NCBI GenBank assembly: GCA_030278955.1
Contig: JAOANR010000011.1
Location: forward strand, 49,835,417-49,899,416
From: Hygrophila difformis
Lineage: Eukaryota; Streptophyta; Magnoliopsida; Lamiales; Acanthaceae
DNA length: 64,000 nt
Reading direction: 5' to 3'
Shown piece after piece: positions 1 through 11,872 of this stretch. The notes below the pieces were generated by a model. It saw nothing but the letters and a program-made list of their open reading frames with translations. It was not told the DNA's origin and did not search any database. A program made the position numbers and the translations under genes. The first letter of the stretch is position 1; every line of letters begins with the position of its first letter.

Positions 1-11
1 AGGCAGGAAAC

Positions 12-67
12 CTGAAAACAACGACTGAATCCTTAGAAACGATGTCCTTAGCCTTGGGGAGCGCCAT
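12..67 (-). CDS. GRX: Glutaredoxin, first exon only (partial)
   Basis: On the minus strand an ATG at 67-65 opens 18 codons reading MALPKAKDIVSKDSVVVF, followed by AG and a GT donor at 11-10. Classical plant glutaredoxins with a CPYC or CPFC active site begin this way and, as I recall, have their first intron at the same place, just before the active-site Cys. The family reduces protein disulfides and glutathione mixed disulfides, using glutathione as the reductant. The active site and the rest of the protein lie beyond the left edge. Family assignment rests on 18 residues plus the intron position, so it is good but not certain. The gene's promoter must lie within the first few hundred bases of this window. 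Confidence 0.72.
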
Positions 68-196
68 TTCGTCGCGTTGACCTGCTGAAATTGGATCTCC
101 GAGAAAGAATCAAGAATGAGCAGAAAATTTTTCCGTGCCTTAATAATAAAAGTTAATCCAATTCCGTGCCTTACCCTTTATCCAAATGAACGACGA

Positions 197-208
197 CTTT
201 ATATATAG
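197..208 (-). promoter_or_regulatory. TATA box of the glutaredoxin gene
   Basis: Read on the minus strand this is CTATATATAAAG, about 130 bases upstream of the glutaredoxin ATG. That is a usual distance for a plant TATA box plus a 5' leader of roughly 100 bases. It is the only strong TATA-like site close to this start. Confidence 0.5.
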
Positions 209-751
209 CAGCAAAGGTGCCACGAGACTTTCTGGGAAATGGAATGGGAACATTGGACCAATTTGCAAATAGGCCGGGGCCCATCGTTGACACTAAATGG
301 GCCCACATATTTCTTTTTTTTTAAAAAAAAAATAAATTATTTACAGTATTGCTTTTTAGGAAACACGTTTTATTATGAGAATAATATAATTGTGAATTGT
401 CATATTTGGCGTTTAGTAAAGAGTAGTAAATTAAGCAACCAACCTATAGATAGAGTAAATTAAGCACCATTAACTTCTTCTTGTAGTGTTTTTTAGGTCT
501 TTGGTCAACAGCATTGTGTATTTGTCTAGATTATAGTATTAACTAGTTAACTAGTAATATTTAAAGAAAGCTACGTTTTCACAATAGAATGTAGATTCCT
601 TCTTTTGTACTTTCGTGTGATGTTTGTGTATTTTTCCGACCATTCAACTGACTTATCCAAAAAAAAAGTAGAATGTAGATCTTTTTTTTCTTCTTCTTTT
701 TTTTTTAAGAAAACAACATATAATCTCAAACAACTATTAATTTAATTTAGA
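209..751. other. Intergenic DNA, no gene seen
   Basis: AT-rich upstream flank of the glutaredoxin gene with several poly-T and poly-A runs. I see no convincing coding sequence or RNA gene here. The short ORF near 239 has no family resemblance. Confidence 0.5.
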
Positions 752-1096
752 GGGTGTTTGTTTATGCGTTATGGGACATATTATCTGATTATTGCGTTTG
801 CAAAACGCAAATAATCAGTTAATCATGTTTATGTAGTAATTTTCAATAATCTATTATTTGCGTTTTGAGAGAATGAAAACACTATTTTCTTGCAGCTACA
901 TTTTGATGCTGTAAGAAAATTGCGTTTAGACAAAAATAGATTTTACCATATTGTTGCCCTTTGAGGTAATGAAAAATACGTACAAACACTTTTTTAATGA
1001 TTATCTGAATATTGCGATTTGAAACAGCATAAGCTTATTCAAACACTTACTTTTCTACGGCACGCAACAACTTTTAAAACGCACATCCAAACACCT
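752..1096. mobile_element. MITE with GGTGTTTG termini
   Basis: The segment opens with GGTGTTTGTTTATGCGTT and closes with AACGCACATCCAAACACC, which are imperfect inverted copies of each other. Inside is a palindrome around TGCGTTTGCAAAACGCA. There is no coding capacity. I could not settle the target duplication, so the superfamily (hAT or PIF/Harbinger) is open. Confidence 0.5.
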
Positions 1097-1290
1097 TTCT
1101 TAGCGTTAAATGTGTACTCAAACCATAACTATATTACTAAGTATTTCTATCTTACAATCTTACATGGAAGAAAATTAGAAATGACATGAATTGATGATAT
1201 TATGGAGTGACCAAATAATGATGATGCAGTTTTCAGCCAAATTATGTCCCAAAAAAAGGAGCATAACTTGATGATGGCTTTAGGATTATA

Positions 1291-1550
1291 CTTCCTCCGT
1301 TTTTTAAAAATTGTAACATTCCTGTATTTCACGTTATCCAATGCACATTTTTAACGCTTAATATCTCAAATTGTGTAAAAGTAAAAATTATAAAAATTTG
1401 ATATTCTAAAACTACGCGATTAGACGAATCTAACAAGATCCCACGTGACTATGTTTTATCTTGTGTAACTATGTTAAAAATTTGAATCAAAATTACTTAG
1501 TGAATAGTAACAACTATGCAAATGTTACAATTTTTAACAAACGGATGGAG
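1291..1550. mobile_element. Stowaway-like MITE
   Basis: It begins CTTCCTCCGTTTTTTAAAAA, ends with the inverted form near 1530-1550, and carries the core GACGAATCTAACAAGATC that recurs throughout this window. About 260 bases, non-coding. Terminal repeats of this CTCCCTCCGT type mark Tc1/mariner-derived Stowaway elements. Confidence 0.7.
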
Positions 1551-1698
1551 CATCATATAGTAGTAGAATAGGCTTTTACATTGATAGAAACTAGACAATA
1601 ATGAGTTTGTGGTTCAGCTTTGTGCAACTCATGTGCATGCATACAATCTTTTAGGTACTTTTTGAAGTTTTATTAAAGTGCTTATTAATTACTACTTA

Positions 1699-1960
1699 CT
1701 TCCTCCGTTCTCATTTAAATGCTCCCATTGCATATTAGTAACTATTCATCAAGTAACTTTGATCAAATTTTTTGACATAGTTCTATAATATAAAGCATAG
1801 TCAAGTGATATCTTGTTAGATTCGTCTAATAACGTAGTTTTAGAATACTAAATTTTTATAATTTTTACTTATATACAATTTGAGTTATAAACATTTTAAA
1901 ATGTGTCTTGGACTGCGTGAAATGCAGAAATGGAGCAATTATATGAGAACAGAGGAAGTA
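1699..1960. mobile_element. Stowaway-like MITE
   Basis: It starts CTTCCTCCGTTCTCATTTAA and ends ATGAGAACAGAGGAAG, flanked by TA. The shared core appears here as ATCTTGTTAGATTCGTCTAA. Non-coding, about 260 bases. Confidence 0.75.
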
Positions 1961-2777
1961 TTTGATACTACTAGTATTATGCGCATGCTGCTGCTTCTAG
2001 CTTGTGACCAAAACCCAACAGCTTTTCATTTCCATCACGCTATTATTTATACATAGTTTCTTTGTTTTCAATACTATTATACCCTTGTTTTTTATGCTCT
2101 TTTTTTTTTTTTTGGTTTTTGGTTTAAGTTTTTAATGCAAGTAGTTCCCATCTTTTCCAGAAAAGAAACAACAACAAAAAAAAGAACGAGGAGCCAAAAT
2201 TATAATAGCGAATATTCAATAAAAATAAACATAACAACAAAATACTAATTAAGATGAAAATATATATTTATATATTTATAAAAGATTAATTTAGTAATAA
2301 CCTTTTTAATGAGAGGCATGGATACATTGGGTCGTTGTTTTTGGGCCGACCCAAAAATTTTTGTGGGCTCAGTGTATTTTATGGCCAGAATCGCTATTAA
2401 TTTCCACATGTAAGAATTATAGAAGTAGATCGATATATGTGAGTTCCTTGCATCATGATGATGTTGGAGAAACTAACGTATTTGTCTTTTTGTGGTGTGG
2501 AATCAGCAACTAAGGTTAAAGACATTTGATGAACGAGACCAGTCAATCTGGAATTAAGATTGAAGAACAACATAACAAGACAAGAGCCCAGAGCCCTTCT
2601 TGTAATTTCAAAATTAGTAGATAGATAGATAGACCAGACCCTTTAATTAATTAGTACTTAATTTACATAGAAGCTTCTGCTTCTGCTTCTGATTGCCAAA
2701 TACAACACTCTATTATTCACTATTCATTTCTCAGTACAGTACAAATATATACCAAAAATTTATGAGTAATAGTAGTA
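1961..2777. other. Intergenic DNA, no gene seen
   Basis: AT-rich sequence with a short GATA microsatellite (about 2619-2633) and homopolymer runs. No coding frame of any substance and no RNA gene. Confidence 0.5.
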
Positions 2778-2961
2778 CTCCTCCGTCCCACTCCAAGTGT
2801 CTTGTTACTGTTGGGCACGAGAATTAAGGTAGAGTTGGTTTGTGAGTATATGGTGGGGTCCACATAGTTGTTGGAGGGGAAAATTATTTCTATTTATAGA
2901 AAGAAGACATTTATAATGGGACATCCAAGTAAGTAGGACATTTGGAATGGTACGGAGGGAG
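2778..2961. mobile_element. Short Stowaway-like MITE, second subfamily
   Basis: It starts CTCCTCCGTCCCACTCCAAG and ends GGAATGGTACGGAGGGAG, with TA on the left. It lacks the GATTCGTCT core shared by most copies here, so it is a separate subfamily of about 184 bases. Confidence 0.65.
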
Positions 2962-3187
2962 TCACAGCCCAGCCGTCTTTTTTGAATTTAATATCCTGTT
3001 TTCTAATTAGCTGTCACTCTTTCACACCACACTAGCTAGTACACCTGTCACACTCCCCAACCCCCATTTAATTTTACTACTACTACTATTTACTCTAGTT
3101 AATTAAATAATTCCACATACGTACTTAGCCTATTATAGTTGCAAAACCTAATTCAAGTGTGAACAATTATTTTAATATTATAGTATA

Positions 3188-3397
3188 CTTCCTCTGTTTT
3201 TTTTTATTTGCTACGGACTCACCATACGTGCAGTCCAATGCACATTTTAAACAATTAATAATTCAATGGGGCAAATATTTTAACTTGTACAAGGTCCTTA
3301 GGCTATATTTTAACTTGTATAACTATGATAAAACTTTAAGTGAAAGTGTGATAGTAACAAAATCTCTAGTGGGACAAATATTCAATAACGGAGGAAG
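3188..3397. mobile_element. Stowaway-like MITE
   Basis: Termini CTTCCTCTG and CGGAGGAAG, with TA duplicated on both sides (3186-3187, 3398-3399). Part of the usual internal core is deleted, leaving about 210 bases. Confidence 0.65.
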
Positions 3398-4709
3398 TAT
3401 ATGTTTATTACATGCATAATGACTAATGACCAGGTTTCCATGAGCAACCCCTTTTGCCTTTGGTCATCACACACAATGCTTCTTTGATAATTCTTTTACC
3501 ATTTGTAAAAAAAAGTATAACAATAATAAATACTCATGATTTATATAGTATGTTACAATGTCCCATACTAGTTATATGTTGGGATACCACCCCACCTTGT
3601 TTATAAGATGAATATCATCTCAATGATAAGTGTTACAATATCCTACATCGGTTATATGTTGGGATGCCACTGGACTTAGACCACTCTATGGCTTTATCTA
3701 CCATCAATTAATTTTAGGTGTGAGCCTTTCATCGATGAATTTCTACATAATACTTTTCTTTAAAAACAGAATTACGTTGTCTTAATTTTAATTTAATAAT
3801 ATTATTAATTACTAGTAGTAGCTAGCTAGTTTATTTGGATAAAAGACATATGCACAAGGTAAGCGTGAAATTGACATCAGTGCTACATAACACTCAGCAG
3901 TCAGCGGTATACAATTTTCTATTTGGACTTTTTTGGTCATTGTATAATAATCAATTTTTTTCCCTTTTTGTCCATAAATGGTGTATTTGTTATCATCAGC
4001 TAATTCATTAATTTTTTTAATCCCTTAATTGGATTGGATAATTGGCGTTGATGAAGGAGGGATACATTTTTTGTCCAATTAAGCGGCTCCCAATTCATCA
4101 GAATTCAAAGTTCAATTATACTATAGTCCACCTCAATGTACAATATATTAAGTTGTCATTCTTTTTTTTATTGTTTATTTTCACAATGAAAATGACTGAA
4201 ATATGATAATTTTATACTATAATTTATTGTTTTGATTAAATATAAATTTGTAAAGTAATATGAATTAGTTGAAATAAAATAAATTTAATATTAAAATATA
4301 CTTCCTACAATTGCTACAATTTCAAGGGTGGGTAATCCTCAAACCTAATTTGTTTGTCATACTCTTCTTTTTTCTTTACAAATTTCAACAAATAAATAAA
4401 CATCGATTATGTTAAAAACAATAATTTCCCCCTTTTATTAAAAAAATGGTGAAGGAAAAAGAAAGCAATAATTTAGATTTGATTGTATATTTGTGCAGTT
4501 TTTAAAAAGAATTTTTAACACTTGCCATCGTCCATATACCTAAAATGTAATTTACACATCATACAATTTTTTAAAAAAAAAAACAACTAATGCAATTATT
4601 TCAAACAACTTTTAAGTAATTAAACACCGGCATCATAATAAATACTATGGTCTATTTCATCATTATTAATAAGTTACTATCAAGTGAACATTTGTGTAGT
4701 GAACATTAT
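3398..4709. other. Intergenic DNA with an imperfect direct repeat
   Basis: No gene seen. A stretch of about 40 bases around 3551-3590 (TGTTACAATGTCCCATACTA onward) recurs near 3630-3670 with a few changes. It looks like a fragment of an old repeat. The remainder is AT-rich and non-coding. Confidence 0.45.
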
Positions 4710-4712
4710 TTA

Positions 4713-5022
4713 GACCATCTCTAACCGAAAATCCCAAACTCAAACAAAAATGCAGTAAATATCACATCAAATAATATTTTATCTTCAACAAAAAACACTA
4801 AACTCAAACCCAAAAAAAATTCCATAGAATATTCCTTGTTTACAACTTTATACCCTTTATTTCCCTTTGAAAAAGCATTTGCAGTTGTGAATAGTGAAAC
4901 ACATTTATGCATTTCTCCTCCGGGCAAAGAAGCCGGAAACGCATTTTGCGTTTGGGTTTTGGTATCGGTTGGACCATTTTCTCTACTGCATTTTTGGTTT
5001 TGGGTATCGGTTGGAGATGCTC
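4713..5022. mobile_element. Tourist-like MITE with TTA target duplication
   Basis: The left end GACCATCTCTAACCGAAAAT mirrors the right end, which reads GAGCATCTCCAACCGATACC on the opposite strand. TTA flanks both sides (4710-4712, 5023-5025), as expected for PIF/Harbinger-type insertion. The apparent ORFs here on both strands are accidental. The element at 62361 has related termini. Confidence 0.68.
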
Positions 5023-5029
5023 TTAGTGA

Positions 5030-5232
5030 GTAACTTTGATTCAATATTTTAATAAAATTACATAAGATAAAATATAGTAAGTGATATATTGTTAGATTCG
5101 TCTAATCACATAGTCTTATAATATAAAAGTTATATAATAAATTTTTTTATAAAATTTGAGACATTACTATTTAAAAATGTGTATTGTATTACGTAAAATC
5201 TTTAAATATTAGAATTTTAAATTGGGAGGAAG
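5030..5232. mobile_element. Truncated Stowaway-like MITE
   Basis: It has the core TGTTAGATTCGTCTAATCAC and a right terminus GGGAGGAAG followed by TA, but no left terminus. It abuts the next Stowaway copy directly, sharing that TA. Confidence 0.6.
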
Positions 5233-5234
5233 TA

Positions 5235-5493
5235 CTACCTCCGTTCTTTTTTATTTTCTACGGACCCACACTGCACATAGTTCAATGCACATTTTAAACC
5301 ATTAATAACTCAAGTTCGGTTCGAGTAAAAATTCTAAAAGTTCGATATTTAAAAACTACACGATAAGACGAATCTAACAAGATCTCATTTGGCTATATTT
5401 TAACTTATATAGCTATGATAAAACTTTAAGTTAAAGTATATATGAAAATAGTGACCAAACCCAAATGTGGCTATTAAAACAAAACGGAGGAAG
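5235..5493. mobile_element. Stowaway-like MITE
   Basis: Termini CTACCTCCGTTC and AACGGAGGAAG, with TA on both sides (5233-5234, 5494-5495). The core is in the opposite orientation to its left neighbour. About 259 bases, non-coding. Confidence 0.7.
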
Positions 5494-5764
5494 TATTAGA
5501 CAATGGACATTGTAGACTGTTGATTGCCTATTGCACTTTAGGTGCAGCAAGATGTTGCCTATTCTTTAAAACTCTAAGATTGTTAAAAGATTTCTAATAC
5601 TATAGTGAGTAGGAGACTATTAATTTTTTTTTTTTTTTTTTGTAAATTTTAAACAAGATTATTAGTAATTCCACTTTTGTTACTAACAAATTCAACAATA
5701 AGATTTAAGGGGCCAACAAAGCTTAAAGCTAACGTTTGCCATTGGACAGAGGGAGGATTATTTG

Positions 5765-6345
5765 TAAAGGTGTCCGCACTCAAGGTTAGGTGGGTAGGTA
5801 CGGTATAACGAAAAAATTTTACCCTACCGTATACCGTACCGAACTTTACGGTATGAAAATTTTCATACCGTTGCAGTAACGAACCTTTCGGTATACTGAT
5901 CTTCGGCATACCGAAAGTTTCGATATGAAATATTTTCATATTGTCGTCATACCGACATTTCGATAAGTTCGATATATACTGTTATACCGAACCTTCGTTA
6001 TATACCGACATACCGGTATCGCGGTGTAGACCGAGATACCGAACTTTAGCTACATATCAGCATACCGGTATTGCGGTATAAATCGGTATCGCGGTATATA
6101 CCGATATACCGAACAATCGGTACATACCGACATACCGATACCGCGGTATATATCGAAGTGTGGTACGGTAACGGTATACCGCGGTATCAAAAAATTTATA
6201 TCGTTAACGTACTGAAATCTTACGGTAACGTATCATACCGTACCGAAAATTACGGTATAGCTAAAATTTTGATATTCTTGGTATTTTTTAGGTACAGTAT
6301 GTGCGGTATGCAGTATATTCGGTATTTTTCCTCGGTCCTAGTCAA
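5765..6345. repeat. CGGTATA-rich repeat element upstream of the kinase gene
   Basis: Dozens of short, partly palindromic words such as CGGTATA, ACCGATA and TACCG fill about 580 bases just upstream of the receptor kinase. Flanks GGTGGGTAGGTACGG and GGTATTTTTTAGGTACAG look like degenerate ends, but I found no clear target duplication. It resembles non-autonomous DNA transposons built from subterminal repeats. The ORFs here are by-products of the repeat. Such palindromes could fold strongly in RNA or single-stranded DNA. Confidence 0.6.
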
Positions 6346-6629
6346 AGCGGCGCTTTTATTTATTTAAACATAATAAATACTATTTCTTCAAAGTTGTTGC
6401 AGTATTTAAGCGAACTACTCTGTCATATTAATGGAGGGATAATTGCAGTGGGAACACAGCAAGAACAACTCCCCCTCCTTCGTCCTCGTATCTGCACCGC
6501 TTCAAAGTTCCCAAATTCCGAATTCCGGGTGCGATCAACCTGCAACAACAATCGATTTATCTCGTCTCCTCTTTGAATTCCGTTTCAATTACGTGTTGTT
6601 GCATTTAATTTTGCAGCGAATTTTCATTC

Positions 6630-9058
6630 ATGATTACGTTAATCTCGAGTTTCCGCAACCGACGGTGGATGATCGATGCGGCGACGTTGTTCGCAGCTCT
6701 GCTGCTGCTGCAGGTAGCGTTTTCTGAGCCGCAGATTTACGAAGCTGGCTTGTTCTGCGGGACTTCGCGGTCGACGGCGCCAGCGAAATTCCTTCCGGCG
6801 TTCGTGAAGGCGATGGAGGGACTTTCGCAGCAGGTCACGGCGCAGGGCAGCGGTCGCCACGCTCTTAATTCCAGTAACGTTACGATATACACTATGTCGC
6901 AGTGCTACGGCGATTTATCTCACAACGATTGCCTCCAGTGCTATGCGGCGGGCCGCACGCGGCTCCCCCGGTGCCTCCCCGCCGTGGCCGGCCGCATTTA
7001 CCTCGACGGATGCTTCATGCGCTACGATAATTACAGTTTCTTCAAGGAGAGCGTGGATCCCGTTCACGATACGGTGAACTGCAACTCCACTGTCGGTGCG
7101 GATACTGGTGCTGGTGTGAATCTGGAGTTCAGGAGGAATATTGATCAGCTGATCCTTAATGTGACCGCGAAAGCGGTTGTGAATGGCGGTTACGCGGTCT
7201 GGGAGGGTAAGGGCGTGTTTGGATTGGCGGAGTGTTGGAATACTTTAAGCAGGAAAGGGTGTAGGGCGTGTTTGGCCAAGGCTAGAAAAGAGGTTACGGG
7301 ATGTTTGCCCGGGAGGGAAGGTAGAGCGCTGAATTCTGGCTGCTATTTGAGGTATTCGACTACGAAATTCTACTCGAATCAAACTCATGGGCTAAACTCG
7401 ATTTCTGGTGAGTTTGCACAACGAACTACCTGTGTCTGTTCTAGGTTAGCTGATTTGAGTATTCCTGATGCATTGGTTATATGGTTCTGATACTTATAGG
7501 GTCCTCTAGAAAGGGAGTACTTGTGGCGATTTCTTTATTAATGGTTGCCGTGTGCATGCTCTGTGTCTATTCTGCTTATGCTGCCCATAAAAGATGGAAA
7601 CAGAAAAAACAAGGTATTTATTTTAACTAAGTGATTCTATAAACATACTTTGAAGTTGAAGGGCCTTCTGTCATATGGTTACCTCTGATCATGCACAGAG
7701 CGTAGTAATCTTGGTCAAATTTCATACTCCTACCATAAGTCCGGTCTGAATTTCAAATATGAAACGCTGGAGAAGGCGACGAATTATTTTGATCCTGAAA
7801 GAAAAGTAGGCCAAGGGGGAGCAGGTTCTGTTTACAGGGGAACGCTAGCGAATGGAAAAGATGTGGCTGTGAAGAGGTTGTTCTTTAGCACAAGGCAGTG
7901 GGTTGACGAGTTTTTCAATGAGATCAATCTTATCAGTGGTATCGAGCACAAGAATCTTGTCAAGCTTCTTGGCTGCAGCATTGAAGGTCCTGAGAGTCTT
8001 CTTGTTTATGAGTTTGTACCGAACAAGAGCCTCGAACGTTATCTTTTTGGTGAGCCTTTTCATTTGGTATTGTCAATACATTTCAATCCTTCATTAGTTG
8101 GATCTAATGCATGATTGGCCAATTTAGATAAGGACAAGGTTATTCTGAGTTGGAAGGAGCGACACAACATTATTCTTGGAACAGCTGAAGGGATTGCCTT
8201 CCTTCATGAAGGGTTGGAGTTCAGAATAATTCACAGGGACATCAAGAGCAGCAACGTACTTCTGGATGAAAATCTCGATCCCAAGATTGCAGATTTTGGT
8301 CTTGCTCGGTTGTTTGCAGCTGATAAAACACATCTCAGCACTGGAATTGCAGGCACACTGTATGCAATCAGTTTCACTCATTGTGTTAATGTAATTTGAA
8401 TTGTCTAGTAATCCAAGTATGGTTGGCTTTTTTTTTTTTCAGGGGATACATGGCTCCTGAGTACCTGGTAAAAGGACAGCTTACTGAGAAGGCTGATGTT
8501 TATAGTTTTGGCGTGATGGTTCTTGAAATTGTCAGTGGTAGAAAGAGCAATGCCTTTGTTGAGGACTCTGGATCTCTTCTACAAGCAGTAATCAATTTTC
8601 TTCCCTCACTTTTTTTCACAATTTCATGGTAATTCTCCTCTCGATACTCACCCTTAATTATTTTTGTTTTGATTCAGGTGTGGAAGCTCTACAAGACAGA
8701 AAGACTGGCAGAATTTGTAGATGCTTGTTTGGAAAATGCTTACCCATCAAGTGAAGCCTGTAGAGTGTTGACAATCGGGCTTCTATGCGTGCAGGCTTCC
8801 CCAGCGCACAGGCCATCAATGGATGAAGTTGTACGAATGCTCCAAGACGGAAATTGTGAAATCCCAGTTCCAAACCAGCCTCCATTTTTGAGCACCAGCT
8901 CCATCTCAGTCTGCTCTACCAAATCATCCTACAGCCTAAATAGTTCGACTTCAATTCCTGAGACGAAAGCCCAAGCATCGCACACTTCCACCGAGTCTTT
9001 CAGTAATCATAGCTCCTACGTCCCATCTGGAAGCCAAGACCATCTCCAAACAGATTAA
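6630..9058 (+). CDS. CRK: Cysteine-rich receptor-like kinase (DUF26 RLK)
   Basis: Six exons: 6630-7407, 7500-7613, 7699-8049, 8128-8359, 8443-8587, 8678-9058, giving 666 residues with all phases matching. In order: signal peptide (about 1-33), two DUF26 (Gnk2-type) domains with C-X8-C-X2-C at Cys92/101/104 and Cys202/211/214, one membrane segment (about 266-288), and a cytoplasmic Ser/Thr kinase. The kinase keeps its glycine loop (334-339), Lys355, HRD at 450-452, DFG at 470-472 and APE, so it should be active. The phrase [12 protein letters not shown] points to the CRK2/CRK3 clade. CRKs sit in the plasma membrane and act in oxidative-stress, immune and developmental signalling; the ligand is usually unknown. 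A second Met at 6669 could also start the protein with a shorter signal peptide. A CGGTATA repeat lies close upstream. Confidence 0.93.
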
Positions 9059-10081
9059 AACTTTTTTCAATGGATGGTATTACAGAAGATGAAGGTCCAT
9101 ATCTCTTCACACGACGCACCACATTCACCACAAAGATCACTTTTCTTATTCTCGAACCACCAAAGAGGAAAATCGGTTCAAAGTTCAAACTGATAGAACT
9201 TAAGGAGCCTCCAAGTTACAGGTAAGCTTTGTAAGAATGTGGGCGAATATGCTGAAAAAAAAAAGAGAGAAAAATACAATTTTTGAGAAGAAAAACTAGA
9301 GTGAGTTGTAAGTTAGGCATTTGGTCAATTATAGATTGATTTCTTTAGCCATTGGTGGAATTACATTATCATATCCAAATTACAAAGCAAGTGGAGCAAT
9401 ACTTATACTACTACTTAGTAGTTGACTTTGGTGAGATACTTTGCCAGTCCCCATTTGCTTTTTATAATCATTGTGTAATGATTTTTGGTTACTGTACTTA
9501 GTCAGCTCTCATCCTTCTTACCGATTGTCTCCAACCTTCAACTCACGATGCTGTTTCAATAAAATTTGGATCACAAATTCGATGTGAATTGAAGCGAAAT
9601 AAGACACCATATTTTTGTTTAGTACGGAGTACATATATTTGTCAACGGTATAAATTTATAGTAGTAGTATTAGGCTGGACCACATATGTGCTGTCTACAA
9701 GACAGTTGGCAAGCTTTTGAAGAGACGCAGAGAGCATCAAAGTTGAATCCAATCTCACCATTCAGATGCTATAATACTTCCTACTCGTTGTACATGTGGG
9801 GACCCATTCCAAGAGCAAAATTTATTTGAGTCCCACATACACAATTCAATTAGGGGATGATAAAGTAGAACCCCGCATCAAAACGCCTGTCGGTTTCTAG
9901 GTTTATATGACTCAAAAGTTGATATATATATAGCTTTAATAGCCCAGAAAGACAGGACAAGTGTAACAACAACAGCACCGTCCGCAATAAATGTAATCAT
10001 AATTTGAAGTAGATTTTCCAACAACACTGAAATAGAGAAAAGTACCCAAGTTTGAATTATACTTTTATAGGGGAAGCTCGT
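9059..10081. other. Convergent intergenic region
   Basis: 3' flank shared by the receptor kinase (plus) and SirB (minus). It should hold both 3' UTRs and polyadenylation sites. No further gene seen. Confidence 0.5.
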
Positions 10082-11872
10082 TCATGAGTTATAGAGATGG
10101 CATTTCCCTGTCCCGGCACATACTGAACACTCGCTTTCCTCGCCAGCAACATGGCTCAAACAATAACTGATTCTGTCATTCACCACATCCTGCAACACCA
10201 ACCAATTCATCTAAGTGAGCCTGCCCTGTAACACTTTAGTGAAATTACTAGTTGGAATTGGGTGCCTTATAATTTCAGGGAATGACTTCAGATTACTAAA
10301 GTGCGGTTTTGACCGAGAAGAAATAAATCTGGACATCAAGAAATTTGAAAAAGAAAAAATCATACCACAAGGAGTTCGTGCAGGCCAAGAGGGGCTGTTA
10401 TGACATATGACACCCCTGGATGATCTTTTGCAGCTTCGGCTGTTAGTGAAGGAATATCCTGCAAAATTACACTCAAGCTTAGTATAGTCCAACCAATTTG
10501 ATTCCATTTTAGGTTTTCACAAATTGGTGTCGAGAATTATTAATGTCCAAGCATCTGCAGCATAAAATATACTATAAGATACCTGGTGCCAATGTCTTCC
10601 AGGAAACAAGAAGAAAGGGCTAACTATAACACGCCGTGCCCCTTGTTGAACACATGAATCAAACGCATCCTTGATGGATGGCTCGGCCAGTTCCTAATTG
10701 GAACGGACAAAACAAAGAGGAATCAAACACGAGACCCACAATCTGTAGATAATATAGAAGTCCTACTTATGACAAATATAACAATTCATATTGAAACACA
10801 CTAAAAGGAGTATGAAACTGTTTTTTATTAATACACAAATATTTGTGTGAGCAATACCATGTGAGCCGGCTCCACAATAGGATATTTCGTTTTCTCTCTG
10901 AACATTACCACAAAATCATCTGAACAAGTAACATATTACATATCAACAAAGAAGGTATCAAGAAATGTGCTAAAATCATCACAACCATATTACTGAAAAA
11001 TTGCCCTGTTATAATTTCATAGATTGAATCACATTTTCATCATCGCATAAGCCTTAATTTTGTGAACTGCATATTATCCTCCATACCAAAAATTACTTTT
11101 CAGATAGCTTATCGATCATTATGACATGCAGTAAATGCATAGAATTACATATGTTGTGCCAAAAAGTACTGAGCAAACACACCGACGGTAGATTATGCTT
11201 ATTATATACCAAAGTTAGATAACATAAAGATTGCTTATACATCATGAAGAGCAAATGATGGTTGAAATCAGGAATAGAATAACATAACAGAAGCTAAAAT
11301 CATAATCATCACCTAAACCCTTAATCTACTAGGTGGTTGAAATTCAGGCATACAGGGTCCAAAAATACTTGAAAAATTCCTTTAAATAACAACTAGAAAC
11401 CCTAATTTACAAACTATTTCAATTCACAAAAATTGAACCAATAATCGAGGGGGGAAAACGCTTACTCAACATAAGATTGGACTCCTTGCGGCGCGAACCA
11501 TGGTCAACAATAATGACGCCATCGCCGTCACCAACACCAGCCTTCCTGAAGCCACCGCCAATTGCGGTGGCCACACACAGTCTCGAGGGTAAATATTTGC
11601 TTCTTAAAGTGTTGCTATTCAATTTCAAACACTCGGGAATCGCCCAAACGCGACTCCACTCAATTCCTCTTCTAGTTTTCGGTAAAAACACATTTCTGTC
11701 TGAAATTAATGTCGCGTAACTTCCCAAATACCAAAAATACCAGGAAAAAATAAAACATTGAGTTCCTTGTAGCTGAAATCCAACAGAAATCACTAGAAAA
11801 CAACAATTTCAGCGAAGAAACCAATACGCGTGTTCACCTGCTCAGACTACGTGAAGATGATGAAGCCTCCAT
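10082..11872 (-). CDS. SIRB: Sirohydrochlorin ferrochelatase, chloroplast (SirB)
   Basis: Six minus-strand exons in transcript order: 11872-11838, 11671-11466, 10919-10858, 10693-10583, 10458-10366, 10189-10082, giving 204 residues. SirB inserts Fe2+ into sirohydrochlorin to make siroheme, the cofactor of plastid nitrite and sulfite reductases. Family hallmarks are GVIIVDHGSRRKESNLML with the catalytic His, VEPAHMELAEPSIKDAF, VIVSPFFLFPGRHWH, and a C-terminus CSVCAGTGKCHLYNS whose cysteines match the Fe-S site described in plant SirB. The last four exons are firm. The 5' end is inferred: the exon encoding VDHGS has no in-frame ATG upstream, and a 35-base exon starting MEASSSSRSLS joins it in phase through an AG at 11673-11672. 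That would give a Ser/Arg-rich transit peptide. The acceptor has a weak pyrimidine tract. Confidence 0.88.

Noticed and set aside
3630..3672. snRNA promoter element (sequence near CCTACATCGG)
   Set aside because: It resembles the plant upstream sequence element only partly, has no TATA at the fixed distance, and the phrase is repeated nearby as part of an old repeat.
4721..5044. Facing ORFs on both strands
   Set aside because: They fall within an inverted-repeat MITE, and their symmetry follows from it.
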